Origin: an uncultured Leptotrichiaceae bacterium
GTDB taxonomy: Bacteria > Fusobacteriota > Fusobacteriia > Fusobacteriales > Leptotrichiaceae
Direction of reading: 5' to 3'
Assembly: GCA_938037005.1 (NCBI GenBank)
Contig: CALHVR010000116.1
Location: forward strand, 1 to 12,351
DNA: 12,351 bases
The position numbers were made by a program, and so were the translations under genes. Of this stretch, positions 4,817-12,351 are shown in pieces. The notes under the pieces are model-generated. The model worked only from the letters and a program-made list of their open reading frames with translations, was not told the DNA's origin and did not search any database. The stretch's first letter is position 1. Each line of letters begins with the position of its first letter.

Positions 4817-7615
4817 ATGGACTTAAAAAATTTGCCTGTTACTCCCTTACTGGAAGTTAGTAGAAATAAACAACAAGAAACTTTAATAGAACATAATAGA
4901 TTGTTAGGAACTTTGTTAGGAGAAACAATTTTCACCTACGCAGGATTAGATATTTACCATGTTATAGAGCATTTCAAAGAGGCTTCAACAAATTATTATA
5001 AAAATAGTTTAAAAAATAGCCGTCAAACTTTATCCGATTTTTGTTCTGGGCTTTCTGATGAAGAATTATTAAAGGTAGTTAGAAGTTTCACACACTTTTC
5101 AGTTTTAGCTAATATTGCTGAAGATGTTTACCAAACACATCAACAAAGAAGTGCAAAATTTTCCAATGCTTTACAAGTTGGAACTTTGGAAAAATCTCTA
5201 AAAAATCTTGAAGAAAAAGGTATTTCACAAGAAAAAATATTAGAAGCAATGAGAAAAGTGTCAGTTGTTCCAGTTCTTACTGCACACCCTACTCAAGTTC
5301 AAAGGAAAAGTATTTTAGACTTAATCAAAAAGTTAACAGATATTTTAGATAAATATCAAAATGTAGAAACACAACAAATTTCAGAAATTGAATGGATTAA
5401 CGAATTAAATAGAGGAATACAAATTTTATGGCAAACTTCAATGCTTCGTACAAGTAAATTAAGAGTTACAGATGAAATTAGTAATGCTCTAAGTTATTAC
5501 AATACAACTTTTTTCAAACAAATTCCAAAATTAATGAATAAATTTCAACAAATTTCAGAAAATTTAGGACAAAATGTTGATATTTCAAACTCGCTTGTTC
5601 CACTAACTATGGGTATGTGGATTGGTGGAGACCGTGATGGAAATCCATTTGTTACAGTTGAAACTTTAGAGGAATCAGCTCAAGCTCAAGCTTCTAAATT
5701 GTTTAGTTATTATTTTAACGAAGTTGAAGATATTTATCGTGATTTATCGATGTCTATTACAATGGTTACCGTGAATAAAGAACTATTAGATTTAGCTAAT
5801 ATGTCTGGAGAAGTATCTCCTCATAGAGTAAACGAACCTTATCGACGTGCTTTAACTGCTATAAACGATAGACTTTTAGCTACTGCATATAATTTATGTA
5901 AAGATACTAGCTCTTTCCCACCAAAAAGAGCAGGAGTTGTAGACAATCCTTACACTTCTTCGCAAGAATTTGAAAAAGATATAAATATTATAAAAAAATC
6001 ATTGTTTGACAATAATGCAGGATTTTTAATTGAAGGAAAAATTGCGGAACTTATTAGTGCTATCAAAATTTTTGGATTCCACTTGGCGACAATCGATTTA
6101 AGACAAGATTCTAGTATTCACGAGATTTGTGTAGCTGAGCTTTTAAAAAACGCAAATATTTTAGATGATTATTTAAGTTTATCTGAGGAAGCTCGTTGCG
6201 ATATTTTATTAAGAGAATTAGAACACGATCCTCGTATTTTAAGTGATACTAACATACCTCAAAGTGAACTACTTTCAAACGAACTTGCAATTTTTAGAAA
6301 AGTAAAATCATTGCGTGAAAGATTTGGAAATAAAATTATTGAAAAAAACTTGATTTCACATGCTACAAGTGTTTCTGATATGCTTGAAATTGCAATTTTA
6401 TTAAAAGAAGCTTACTTAGCTAAAGGAACTGAAAATAACGAATATTGTGATTTACAAATTGTTCCATTATTTGAAACAGTTGAAGATTTAGTTGCTGCAC
6501 CGGAAATTCTTACAAAATGGTTTTCACTACCCCTTGTCCAAAAATGGATGGAAAAAACAGGAAGAAAACAAGAAGTTATGTTAGGTTATTCTGATAGTAA
6601 TAAAGACGGCGGATATTTAAGTTCAAGCTGGTCGCTTTATGTTGCACAAAAAGAACTTACAGATATTGGGCGTAAATTTAATGTTGAAATTTCATTCTTC
6701 CATGGTCGTGGTGGAACTGTTGGTCGTGGTGGAGGTCCAAGTTATGAAGCCATTTTAGCTCAACCAGAAGGATCTGCTGACGGAACAATTAGACTTACAG
6801 AACAAGGTGAAGTTGTCGGAGCAAAATATGGGAATCCCGATTTAGGATTTAAAAACTTAGAAGCTTTAGTTTCTGCAGCTTTAGAATCTAGTGCACTAAC
6901 TATTGAAGATGCAAATTGGGATAAATATGAACAAATTGTTTCAGAAATTTCAAAAATAAGTTACGACGTTTATCGTGATTTAGTATACGGAACTGAAGGT
7001 TTTGCAGACTTTTTCTTTGATATAACACCTATAAATGCAATAGCAGGACTTAATATTGGTTCTCGTCCTTCATCGCGTAAAAAAGTTCAAACATTAGACA
7101 GTTTAAGAGCTATTCCATGGGTATTTTCTTGGTCACAATCTCGTATAATGTTACCTGGTTGGTACGGTGTCGGTTCAGCTTTCTCTGAGTGGATTGCCAA
7201 TAAACCAGCTAATCTTGAAATTTTAAAAGCTATGTATATTGAGTGGCCTTTCTTTAGATCTGTTATTTCTAATGTAGATATGATTTTATCAAAAACAGAT
7301 TTAGGAATTGCAGCTGAATACATAAAACTTGCTAAAGAACAAAAAGTAGCACAAAAAATATTTGATTCTATTGTAAAAGAATGGGAATTAACACTGGATG
7401 TTTTACAAAAAATTACTGGAAATAAAGTTCTTTTAGCAGATAATCCAGAGCTTGCAAGTAGTTTGCGTAATCGTCTTGCTTACTTTGATTCAATGAACTA
7501 TTTACAAATTGAATTATTAAAAAGGCAAAGAAATGGAAGTGATTCACAAGAATTGCAAAAAGCCATCCATATTTCAATTAACGGACTTGCAACTGGACTT
7601 AGAAATAGTGGGTAA
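4817..7615 (+). CDS. ppc: Phosphoenolpyruvate carboxylase
   Basis: Encodes a full-length 932-residue bacterial-type PEP carboxylase, which joins bicarbonate to phosphoenolpyruvate to give oxaloacetate and phosphate in the cytoplasm. In a fermentative host it feeds aspartate and C4-acid synthesis. Conserved motifs appear in order: LTAHPTQ with catalytic His157 (E. coli His138), GGDRDGNP (about 270-277), TIDLRQDSSIH, GYSDSNKDGG with Lys596 (E. coli Lys546), FHGRGGTVGRGGGP with His629, Arg631 and Arg637 (E. coli H579, R581, R587), RLTEQGE, GSRPSSRK, and LRAIPWVFSWSQSR. Two small departures: TAHPTQ replaces the common TAHPTE, and the usual C-terminal Asn-Thr-Gly is Asn-Ser-Gly. Neither should abolish activity, and I recall the Q form in some Firmicutes. 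The ribosome binding site is AAAGGTGGTG. No clear terminator follows, so pepT 79 bases downstream could be partly cotranscribed. Confidence 0.97.
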   Translation: MDLKNLPVTPLLEVSRNKQQETLIEHNRLLGTLLGETIFTYAGLDIYHVIEHFKEASTNYYKNSLKNSRQTLSDFCSGLSDEELLKVVRSFTHFSVLANIAEDVYQTHQQRSAKFSNALQVGTLEKSLKNLEEKGISQEKILEAMRKVSVVPVLTAHPTQVQRKSILDLIKKLTDILDKYQNVETQQISEIEWINELNRGIQILWQTSMLRTSKLRVTDEISNALSYYNTTFFKQIPKLMNKFQQISENLGQNVDISNSLVPLTMGMWIGGDRDGNPFVTVETLEESAQAQASKLFSYYFNEVEDIYRDLSMSITMVTVNKELLDLANMSGEVSPHRVNEPYRRALTAINDRLLATAYNLCKDTSSFPPKRAGVVDNPYTSSQEFEKDINIIKKSLFDNNAGFLIEGKIAELISAIKIFGFHLATIDLRQDSSIHEICVAELLKNANILDDYLSLSEEARCDILLRELEHDPRILSDTNIPQSELLSNELAIFRKVKSLRERFGNKIIEKNLISHATSVSDMLEIAILLKEAYLAKGTENNEYCDLQIVPLFETVEDLVAAPEILTKWFSLPLVQKWMEKTGRKQEVMLGYSDSNKDGGYLSSSWSLYVAQKELTDIGRKFNVEISFFHGRGGTVGRGGGPSYEAILAQPEGSADGTIRLTEQGEVVGAKYGNPDLGFKNLEALVSAALESSALTIEDANWDKYEQIVSEISKISYDVYRDLVYGTEGFADFFFDITPINAIAGLNIGSRPSSRKKVQTLDSLRAIPWVFSWSQSRIMLPGWYGVGSAFSEWIANKPANLEILKAMYIEWPFFRSVISNVDMILSKTDLGIAAEYIKLAKEQKVAQKIFDSIVKEWELTLDVLQKITGNKVLLADNPELASSLRNRLAYFDSMNYLQIELLKRQRNGSDSQELQKAIHISINGLATGLRNSG

Positions 7616-7638
7616 ATGTTTTTAATTATTTTGTAAAA

Positions 7639-7644
7639 TATAAT
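7639..7644 (+). promoter_or_regulatory. Possible -10 box upstream of pepT
   Basis: A perfect TATAAT lies in the 79-base gap between ppc and pepT, about 50 bases before the pepT start. No convincing -35 and no TG extension accompany it. pepT may therefore have its own weak promoter, be cotranscribed with ppc, or both. Confidence 0.25.
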
Positions 7645-7682
7645 TAAAATAAAGTACTTAATTTTTAAATTTAAAAATGAAA

Positions 7683-7688
7683 AGAGGA
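7683..7688 (+). promoter_or_regulatory. Ribosome binding site that fixes the pepT start
   Basis: AGAGGA lies six bases before the ATG at 7695. The upstream in-frame ATG at 7677 has only A/T bases before it, and its first codons would contain this site. The downstream start gives MLTKYETLKERF, which aligns with family N-termini. Confidence 0.8.
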
Positions 7689-7694
7689 ATAAAA

Positions 7695-8930
7695 ATGTTA
7701 ACAAAATATGAAACTTTAAAAGAAAGATTTTTTAGATATGTAAAATTTGAAACTAGATCGGATGATAAAAGTAATTCTATCCCTTCTACTCCATCTCAAA
7801 TTGAGTTTGCAAAAATGCTTAAAGCTGAATTAGAAGAAATAGGATTAGAAAATGTGTTTATTAATGATGCGTGTTTTGTAAATGGAACTTTACCTAGTAA
7901 TATCTCAAAAAATGTCCCAGTAATTGGATTTATTGCACACATGGATACGGCAGATTTTAATGCCGTTAATGTCAATCCACAGACTCATGAAAATTATGAT
8001 GGAAAAGATATTGTATTAAATAAAGATTTAGATATTATTTTATCTCCAAATGATTTTCCAAACTTAAAAAATTATATTGGTAAAACTTTAATTACTACAG
8101 ATGGTACAACTTTATTAGGAGCTGATGATAAAGCTGGAATTACTGAAATTATGGAAGCTATGAAATACTTAAAAAATCATCCAGAAATACCACACGGAAC
8201 AATTAAAGTAGCATTCGGTCCGGATGAAGAAATTGGTCGTGGAGCTGACAACTTTAATGTTAAAGAATTTAGTGCCGATTTTGCTTACACTATGGATGGA
8301 GGTCCTGTCGGAGAATTAGAGTATGAAAGCTTTAATGCTGCAAGTGCATTTTTCACTGTAAAAGGTAAAAGCGTTCATCCTGGAACTGCAAAAAATAAAT
8401 TAATTAATGCTAGTTTAATAGCAACTGAAATTATTAATCATTTCCCTGCAGATGAAGTACCTGAAAAAACAGAAGGCTATGAAGGTTTCTTTTTCTTAGA
8501 AAGTATTAAATCAAACTGTGAAGATGCAGAACTTCATTTTATTATAAGAGATCATAATAAAGAAAAATTTTTAGAAAGAAAAGAGTTTGTAAAAAATATT
8601 GCCCAAAAAATTAATGAAAAATATGGAAAAAAACTTGTAACTGTTGAAATGAAAGATAGTTATTACAATATGGGTGACATTATAAAAGATCATATGCATA
8701 TTGTTGAGATTGCTAAAAAAGCTATGGAAAACTTAAATATAAAACCTATCATTCAACCAATTCGTGGTGGAACAGATGGTTCTAAAATTTCATTTATGGG
8801 ACTTCCAACTCCAAATATTTTTGCTGGAGGAGAAAATTTTCATGGTAAATACGAATTTGTTGCTTTAGAAACAATGGAAAAAGCTACAGATGTTATCATT
8901 GAAATCGCTAGATTGAATGCTCAAAAATAG
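7695..8930 (+). CDS. pepT: Peptidase T (tripeptide aminopeptidase, M20B family)
   Basis: A cytoplasmic di-zinc aminopeptidase that removes the N-terminal residue from tripeptides, supplying amino acids from imported peptides. With the start at 7695 the product is 411 residues, against about 408 in E. coli. All metal and catalytic residues are visible: His82 and Asp84 (AHMDT), Asp144 (LGADDKAG), Glu178-Glu179 (GPDEEIGRG), Asp201 (MDGG) and His383 (GGENFHGKYEF). The dimerisation and lid domain lies between, from about 206 to 320, including GKSVHPGTAKNK. The C-terminal RGGTDGSKISFMGLPTPN segment is also typical of PepT. The gene follows ppc on the same strand and ends in a bidirectional terminator. 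Nothing odd in the frame or length. Confidence 0.96.
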   Translation: MLTKYETLKERFFRYVKFETRSDDKSNSIPSTPSQIEFAKMLKAELEEIGLENVFINDACFVNGTLPSNISKNVPVIGFIAHMDTADFNAVNVNPQTHENYDGKDIVLNKDLDIILSPNDFPNLKNYIGKTLITTDGTTLLGADDKAGITEIMEAMKYLKNHPEIPHGTIKVAFGPDEEIGRGADNFNVKEFSADFAYTMDGGPVGELEYESFNAASAFFTVKGKSVHPGTAKNKLINASLIATEIINHFPADEVPEKTEGYEGFFFLESIKSNCEDAELHFIIRDHNKEKFLERKEFVKNIAQKINEKYGKKLVTVEMKDSYYNMGDIIKDHMHIVEIAKKAMENLNIKPIIQPIRGGTDGSKISFMGLPTPNIFAGGENFHGKYEFVALETMEKATDVIIEIARLNAQK

Positions 8931-8976
8931 TATATTTTATTTACTAATTTACAAAAATTAATTTTAAAATAAAATA

Positions 8977-9029
8977 AAAAATGCACCTTTAATCTTAAAC
9001 TTTTTTACTTAAGATTATGGTGCATTTTT
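8977..9029. terminator. Bidirectional two-tier terminator between pepT and the autotransporter gene
   Basis: The outer stem AAAAATGCACC (8977-8987) pairs perfectly with 9019-9029. After a small internal loop, an inner stem AATCTTAA (8991-8998) pairs perfectly with 9009-9016, leaving a 10-base T-rich loop. Both outer arms carry A/T runs, so T tracts exist on either strand. It sits 46 bases after pepT and 10 bases after the convergent autotransporter stop, serving both. Confidence 0.88.
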
Positions 9030-9039
9030 ATATGTTATA

Positions 9040-12000
9040 TTAATAATTTACTCTAAATCCTATCGTAAATACATTGTTACGACCTTTATTTTTTTCTAAT
9101 TTTAAATCATAGTTTCCATACCAAGAGAATTTAGGTGTCACTTCATGAACTATTCCTACTCCTGCCCATGTTCTATTATTATTAAGTCCAATCCCTTTAA
9201 CTGTTATATCTTTATCTATTCCGTTAAATTTAGCATCAAAACTCAAATCTTCTTTATTTAATGCTTGTTTGTATTCAACATATCCATTTAACTTAACTGC
9301 TCCAAAGCTTTGCGTTCCTCTTACTCCAACAGTTGCATTTGTTTGATTATAAGTTTTTTTGCTTGCACTTATTGCAAATTTACTATTTTCTTTAAATTTA
9401 CCTCTAATTACAGTGTCATTTTCTAAAGCTGCATAAGGTGTAAATGTAAAGTCTCCTTTTTTAACATTATATCCTGATTCAACATAAGCTGAAATTACTT
9501 TATCTTTATGATTTATTTTCTCAGAATTTACAATATTTCCTGTAATTATATTTCTTTCAACATCACTGTCTACAAATCCTAATCCTAATCTTCCTTGGAC
9601 ATATACCGGATTATCTTTTTGTCCGTATCTTCCATATAACGAAATATTTACACTTTTACTTTCACTTTTTCCTGCGTTACTATCAAATTTTGCATCTGAA
9701 TTAGAATATGCTATTGCTGTTCCTAAAATTAAATTATCTCCAATTTTTTTATCTACTCCAAACATACTTCCTAAAGTTTTTGTGTCTGCACTTGCATATC
9801 CTTTTTTAGTAATTTTACCTTTTCCACCTATTCCAGATAACCAGTATCCACCATTTCCAGTATCATCTAACACTCCAATTTGATTTAATCTATTTGATAA
9901 ATCTTTGTTAATTGTTTGTGCTTGCTCAAATGTTAATGCTTGTGCTGAAGCATATACTTCTCCTGATAATGATTGTAAACTATTTGCTGTTGCTATTGAG
10001 CTTGCCACTTTTTGTAATTCTTTTGCTTGCTCAAGAACATCTGCATTTGCTGTTCCTGCTTTTACTTCTTTATCTAAACTATCAAAAGCATTATCTAAAT
10101 TACTTGCAACATTTAATGAACTTTCTTGACCTTCTGCTACAACATTTGCCATAGAAGCTCTACTAATGTTTACATTTCCTTTTTCTGTATTTTTTACATT
10201 ATAATTTCCTTCAGCTAAAACACTATTATATTTATTTTCTACATTTCCACCTATATAATTGTTAGTATCTCCTGCTTTTGTGACATATTTATCTACATTC
10301 ACTTTTAAATTTATGTTTGATAAATCAGATTTTTCTGCAACTATAATTCTTGAATTACTATCTGCTACTACGACAGAATTTGGAGCTGAATCTAAACTTA
10401 CTACTCTATTATTTCCTACTGAATAAAGTGTTCCACTGTTTGACACTGAAGTAACACTTGCTCCAGATAATACTGTCGTTGCTAGTGAATCATTTATTAT
10501 TTTTGAAGTCATGTTGTTTGTAACATAAAGTTTACCATTTTCAACTCTAGTATCTCCAGTGTAAGTATTATATCCACCAAGTACTAAAGTTCCATTTCCT
10601 TGTTTTATAAGTCCTGCATCTCCACCTATATTATTTGAGAATACTGATACATAATTATCAAAATTAACAGTTACATTATCTTCAAATGCTGCAGCTTTAC
10701 TAAATAATGCTGGTCCATTTACTGCTTTACTAATATTCAACAATCCCCAACCATAAACACTATCAACACCTTTTTCTCCAATGTCTGTCGCTGTAGTAAT
10801 TAAAGTTTGTCTTATTAAGTTCCCGTCCATCCAAGGATATTTTTGTTTAATTAATGCTGCTGTTCCTACTACAGCTGGTGATGACACAGATGTTCCATTC
10901 TGAATTTTACCATTTTTATAACGATATTCTGCTTCAGCCACCATAAAACCATATTTTGCTTTACCTAAATCCGTTGCCGGACTATATCCTTTAAACTCTT
11001 TTTTTATAATATCAACATATATTTTTTCTTCTTTAACTCCTGTTTCATAATTTCTATATACTTTTCCATTTTCATCTACAAAATAAGAATCAGTAACTCC
11101 ACCAACATTTAACATTCCCTTTTTTAATTCATTATGTGTCGAATAAAATACATTCGTATTTGTAAAATTATAATTTTCTTTCCCATTCTTATCTAATCTA
11201 TTTCCTGCTGAAGTTATTATTAATCCACCCTCATCTATGAATTTTTTATGTGCTTGTATATATGTCCAATATACTTTTTCAAATTTATCAAAATCCGAAC
11301 CATATATTTCTTTAAACTGTTCTTTTGTCATCCTATCATTGTGTATATCTGAAAATAATTTACGTATTTTATTAATAGGCATTTCATTAAACTTATCAAA
11401 ATCAAAATTTTTATATTCACTTGAATCCACTATATTTCCATAAGAACGATTTATTATTTTTACTCCTTTATCTATCATAGCTTGTATAATTTCTTCTTCA
11501 TTATTCCCAGAAAAAAATCCTTTTGTTTTATCTTGAATATTCACTGCTTTCCCAGTTGCATCTCCAACCTTATATTCAGCTTTTGGAGCGTAAAATGCTG
11601 ATGTTGCCGTCACATATACTCCATGTTTTTCATTTTTAGAATTATCTTTGTACTTAGCTTCTTCTGTATTTTGTGCCGGGAATATATTTTTTACATTTTT
11701 ATCTGATAATAATTGATTATATATCTCTGTATTCTCAAAACCAGTATCAATTATTCCAATTTTCACACCACTTCCATCTAATTCTTGATTTGTTTCAGTT
11801 TTATTCACTTTCGTATAATTATTTAAATTTTTATAATTAACCGAAAAATCTTCTTCATTCCACGCAAAAAGCTTTGTAGGGTCTCCTTTTTTTATATTAG
11901 TCACTCTATCTTGTAAAGTCTCTTGTGATGTTTGATAGCTAACTTTCTTATCATTTCCATTCGAATCTTTTACTGTTACATTTATTTTTGCTGTTTCTCC

Positions 12001-12270
12001 TATTTTTTCTCCATAATTTGCATGAAAATTATTTCCAACATTCCAAACATTTTCTCCGTTTTTATTTAATTTTAAAGAATCTTTTATTATTTCAGGATAT
12101 TTCTCCTTTTTTTCTTGAGGATTATTTACCGATATCGAAGTAGATTTATTATCTACTCTTGTATTCACCGAAACAGTTGGATTTGCTTCTCCACCACCGC
12201 CTCCACAAGAAATAATTGCAGTTAAACTTACTGCCAAGACTATTCTCTTATATATTTGCTTTTTCTTCAT
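9040..12270 (-). CDS. Lipoprotein autotransporter with subtilisin-like (S8) protease domain
   Basis: Encodes a 1076-residue type Va autotransporter. Residues 1-22 form a lipoprotein signal (basic start, hydrophobic core, IISC lipobox with Cys22) followed by five glycines and a flexible linker. The S8 domain (about 165-525) has an intact triad and oxyanion residue: Asp175 (GIIDTG), His216 (KHGVYV), Asn357 (SAGN) and Ser461 (NGTSVSSP). Spacing His-Asn (141) and Asn-Ser (104) exceeds subtilisin's, pointing to insertions. One autotransporter-associated beta-strand repeat follows (about 552-585), then a beta-rich stretch, an alpha-helical linker (about 715-800) and a C-terminal beta-barrel (about 805-1076) ending in Tyr. 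Predicted role: a protease tethered to or released from the outer surface that matures other surface proteins or host targets, by analogy with NalP and SphB1; the substrate is unknown. AGGAG before the ATG supports the start. It is monocistronic as seen here. Confidence 0.93.
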   Translation of the reverse strand: MKKKQIYKRIVLAVSLTAIISCGGGGGEANPTVSVNTRVDNKSTSISVNNPQEKKEKYPEIIKDSLKLNKNGENVWNVGNNFHANYGEKIGETAKINVTVKDSNGNDKKVSYQTSQETLQDRVTNIKKGDPTKLFAWNEEDFSVNYKNLNNYTKVNKTETNQELDGSGVKIGIIDTGFENTEIYNQLLSDKNVKNIFPAQNTEEAKYKDNSKNEKHGVYVTATSAFYAPKAEYKVGDATGKAVNIQDKTKGFFSGNNEEEIIQAMIDKGVKIINRSYGNIVDSSEYKNFDFDKFNEMPINKIRKLFSDIHNDRMTKEQFKEIYGSDFDKFEKVYWTYIQAHKKFIDEGGLIITSAGNRLDKNGKENYNFTNTNVFYSTHNELKKGMLNVGGVTDSYFVDENGKVYRNYETGVKEEKIYVDIIKKEFKGYSPATDLGKAKYGFMVAEAEYRYKNGKIQNGTSVSSPAVVGTAALIKQKYPWMDGNLIRQTLITTATDIGEKGVDSVYGWGLLNISKAVNGPALFSKAAAFEDNVTVNFDNYVSVFSNNIGGDAGLIKQGNGTLVLGGYNTYTGDTRVENGKLYVTNNMTSKIINDSLATTVLSGASVTSVSNSGTLYSVGNNRVVSLDSAPNSVVVADSNSRIIVAEKSDLSNINLKVNVDKYVTKAGDTNNYIGGNVENKYNSVLAEGNYNVKNTEKGNVNISRASMANVVAEGQESSLNVASNLDNAFDSLDKEVKAGTANADVLEQAKELQKVASSIATANSLQSLSGEVYASAQALTFEQAQTINKDLSNRLNQIGVLDDTGNGGYWLSGIGGKGKITKKGYASADTKTLGSMFGVDKKIGDNLILGTAIAYSNSDAKFDSNAGKSESKSVNISLYGRYGQKDNPVYVQGRLGLGFVDSDVERNIITGNIVNSEKINHKDKVISAYVESGYNVKKGDFTFTPYAALENDTVIRGKFKENSKFAISASKKTYNQTNATVGVRGTQSFGAVKLNGYVEYKQALNKEDLSFDAKFNGIDKDITVKGIGLNNNRTWAGVGIVHEVTPKFSWYGNYDLKLEKNKGRNNVFTIGFRVNY

Positions 12271-12308
12271 AAATTCTCCTCTATTTTTTATAATTTATAT
12301 CTATTAAT

Positions 12309-12314
12309 ATTATA
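12309..12314 (-). promoter_or_regulatory. Predicted -10 of the autotransporter gene promoter
   Basis: A perfect TATAAT on the minus strand, about 38 bases before the ATG and 28 bases before the AGGAG ribosome binding site (12276-12280). No recognisable -35 lies at the right distance; the upstream region is A-rich and could act as an UP-like element. The sequence ends 37 bases further on, so distal regulatory sites are not visible. Confidence 0.45.
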
Positions 12315-12351
12315 CCTTATTTTTTTATATAATCTTTTTTCTAATTATTAA

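Noticed and set aside
7087..7323. Minus-strand open frame of 78 codons
   Set aside because: It is antisense to conserved PEPC C-terminal motifs and has no translation signals.
7498..7704. Minus-strand open frame spanning the ppc/pepT junction
   Set aside because: Mostly antisense to the ppc end and the A-rich gap; the hydrophobic product simply reflects poly-A on the other strand.
9905..10154. Two overlapping plus-strand frames opposite the autotransporter linker
   Set aside because: Both reflect the Ala/Leu/Lys-rich helical linker read in reverse; there is no ribosome binding site, and two frames open at once indicates a composition effect.
11237..11443. Plus-strand open frame of 68 codons
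   Set aside because: It is antisense to the protease domain insertion and lacks translation signals.

Overview
The window is strongly AT-rich (most intergenic DNA is runs of A and T) and uses AT-ending codons with AGA as the main arginine codon. One gene encodes an outer-membrane autotransporter, so the host is a low-GC Gram-negative bacterium. That autotransporter, together with Dps, PEP carboxylase and peptidase T, fits Fusobacteriota best, most likely Leptotrichiaceae (Leptotrichia or a relative). This placement is an inference from protein flavour and composition; no marker gene such as rRNA is present.

Layout. Positions 1-355 (+) hold the C-terminal part of an ABC-3 family metal-uptake permease (Zn/Mn/Fe type). 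Next is dps (427-864, +), with a textbook promoter whose -35 box lies inside the end of the permease gene and a PerR/Fur-like inverted repeat over the expected transcription start. A strong terminator follows dps. Three minus-strand genes come next: rmuC (4655-3339) and cysS (3311-1854) form a tight pair, then a terminator, then a separately promoted cobK (1763-984). Divergent from rmuC is ppc (4817-7615, +), followed by pepT (7695-8930, +). A bidirectional two-tier hairpin separates pepT from the convergent, very large lipoprotein autotransporter with a subtilisin-like protease domain (12270-9040, -), whose promoter lies just before the window ends.

How the genes relate. The metal permease and Dps form a metal and oxidative-stress unit: import of a transition metal beside iron sequestration and DNA protection, with a peroxide- or iron-type operator on dps. 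CysS, RmuC, PEPC and PepT are housekeeping genes for translation, genome maintenance, anaplerotic oxaloacetate formation and peptide use. CobK is a single step of corrin biosynthesis with no other pathway gene in view. The surface protease is the accessory item: a lipobox, an intact S8 catalytic triad, one autotransporter-associated beta-strand repeat, a helical linker and a C-terminal beta-barrel, an architecture resembling the NalP/SphB1 type.

I found no CRISPR array, tRNA, rRNA, insertion sequence, phage gene or recognisable riboswitch. I do not see an undescribed multi-gene system; the most useful leads are the dps operator and the lipoprotein autotransporter protease.
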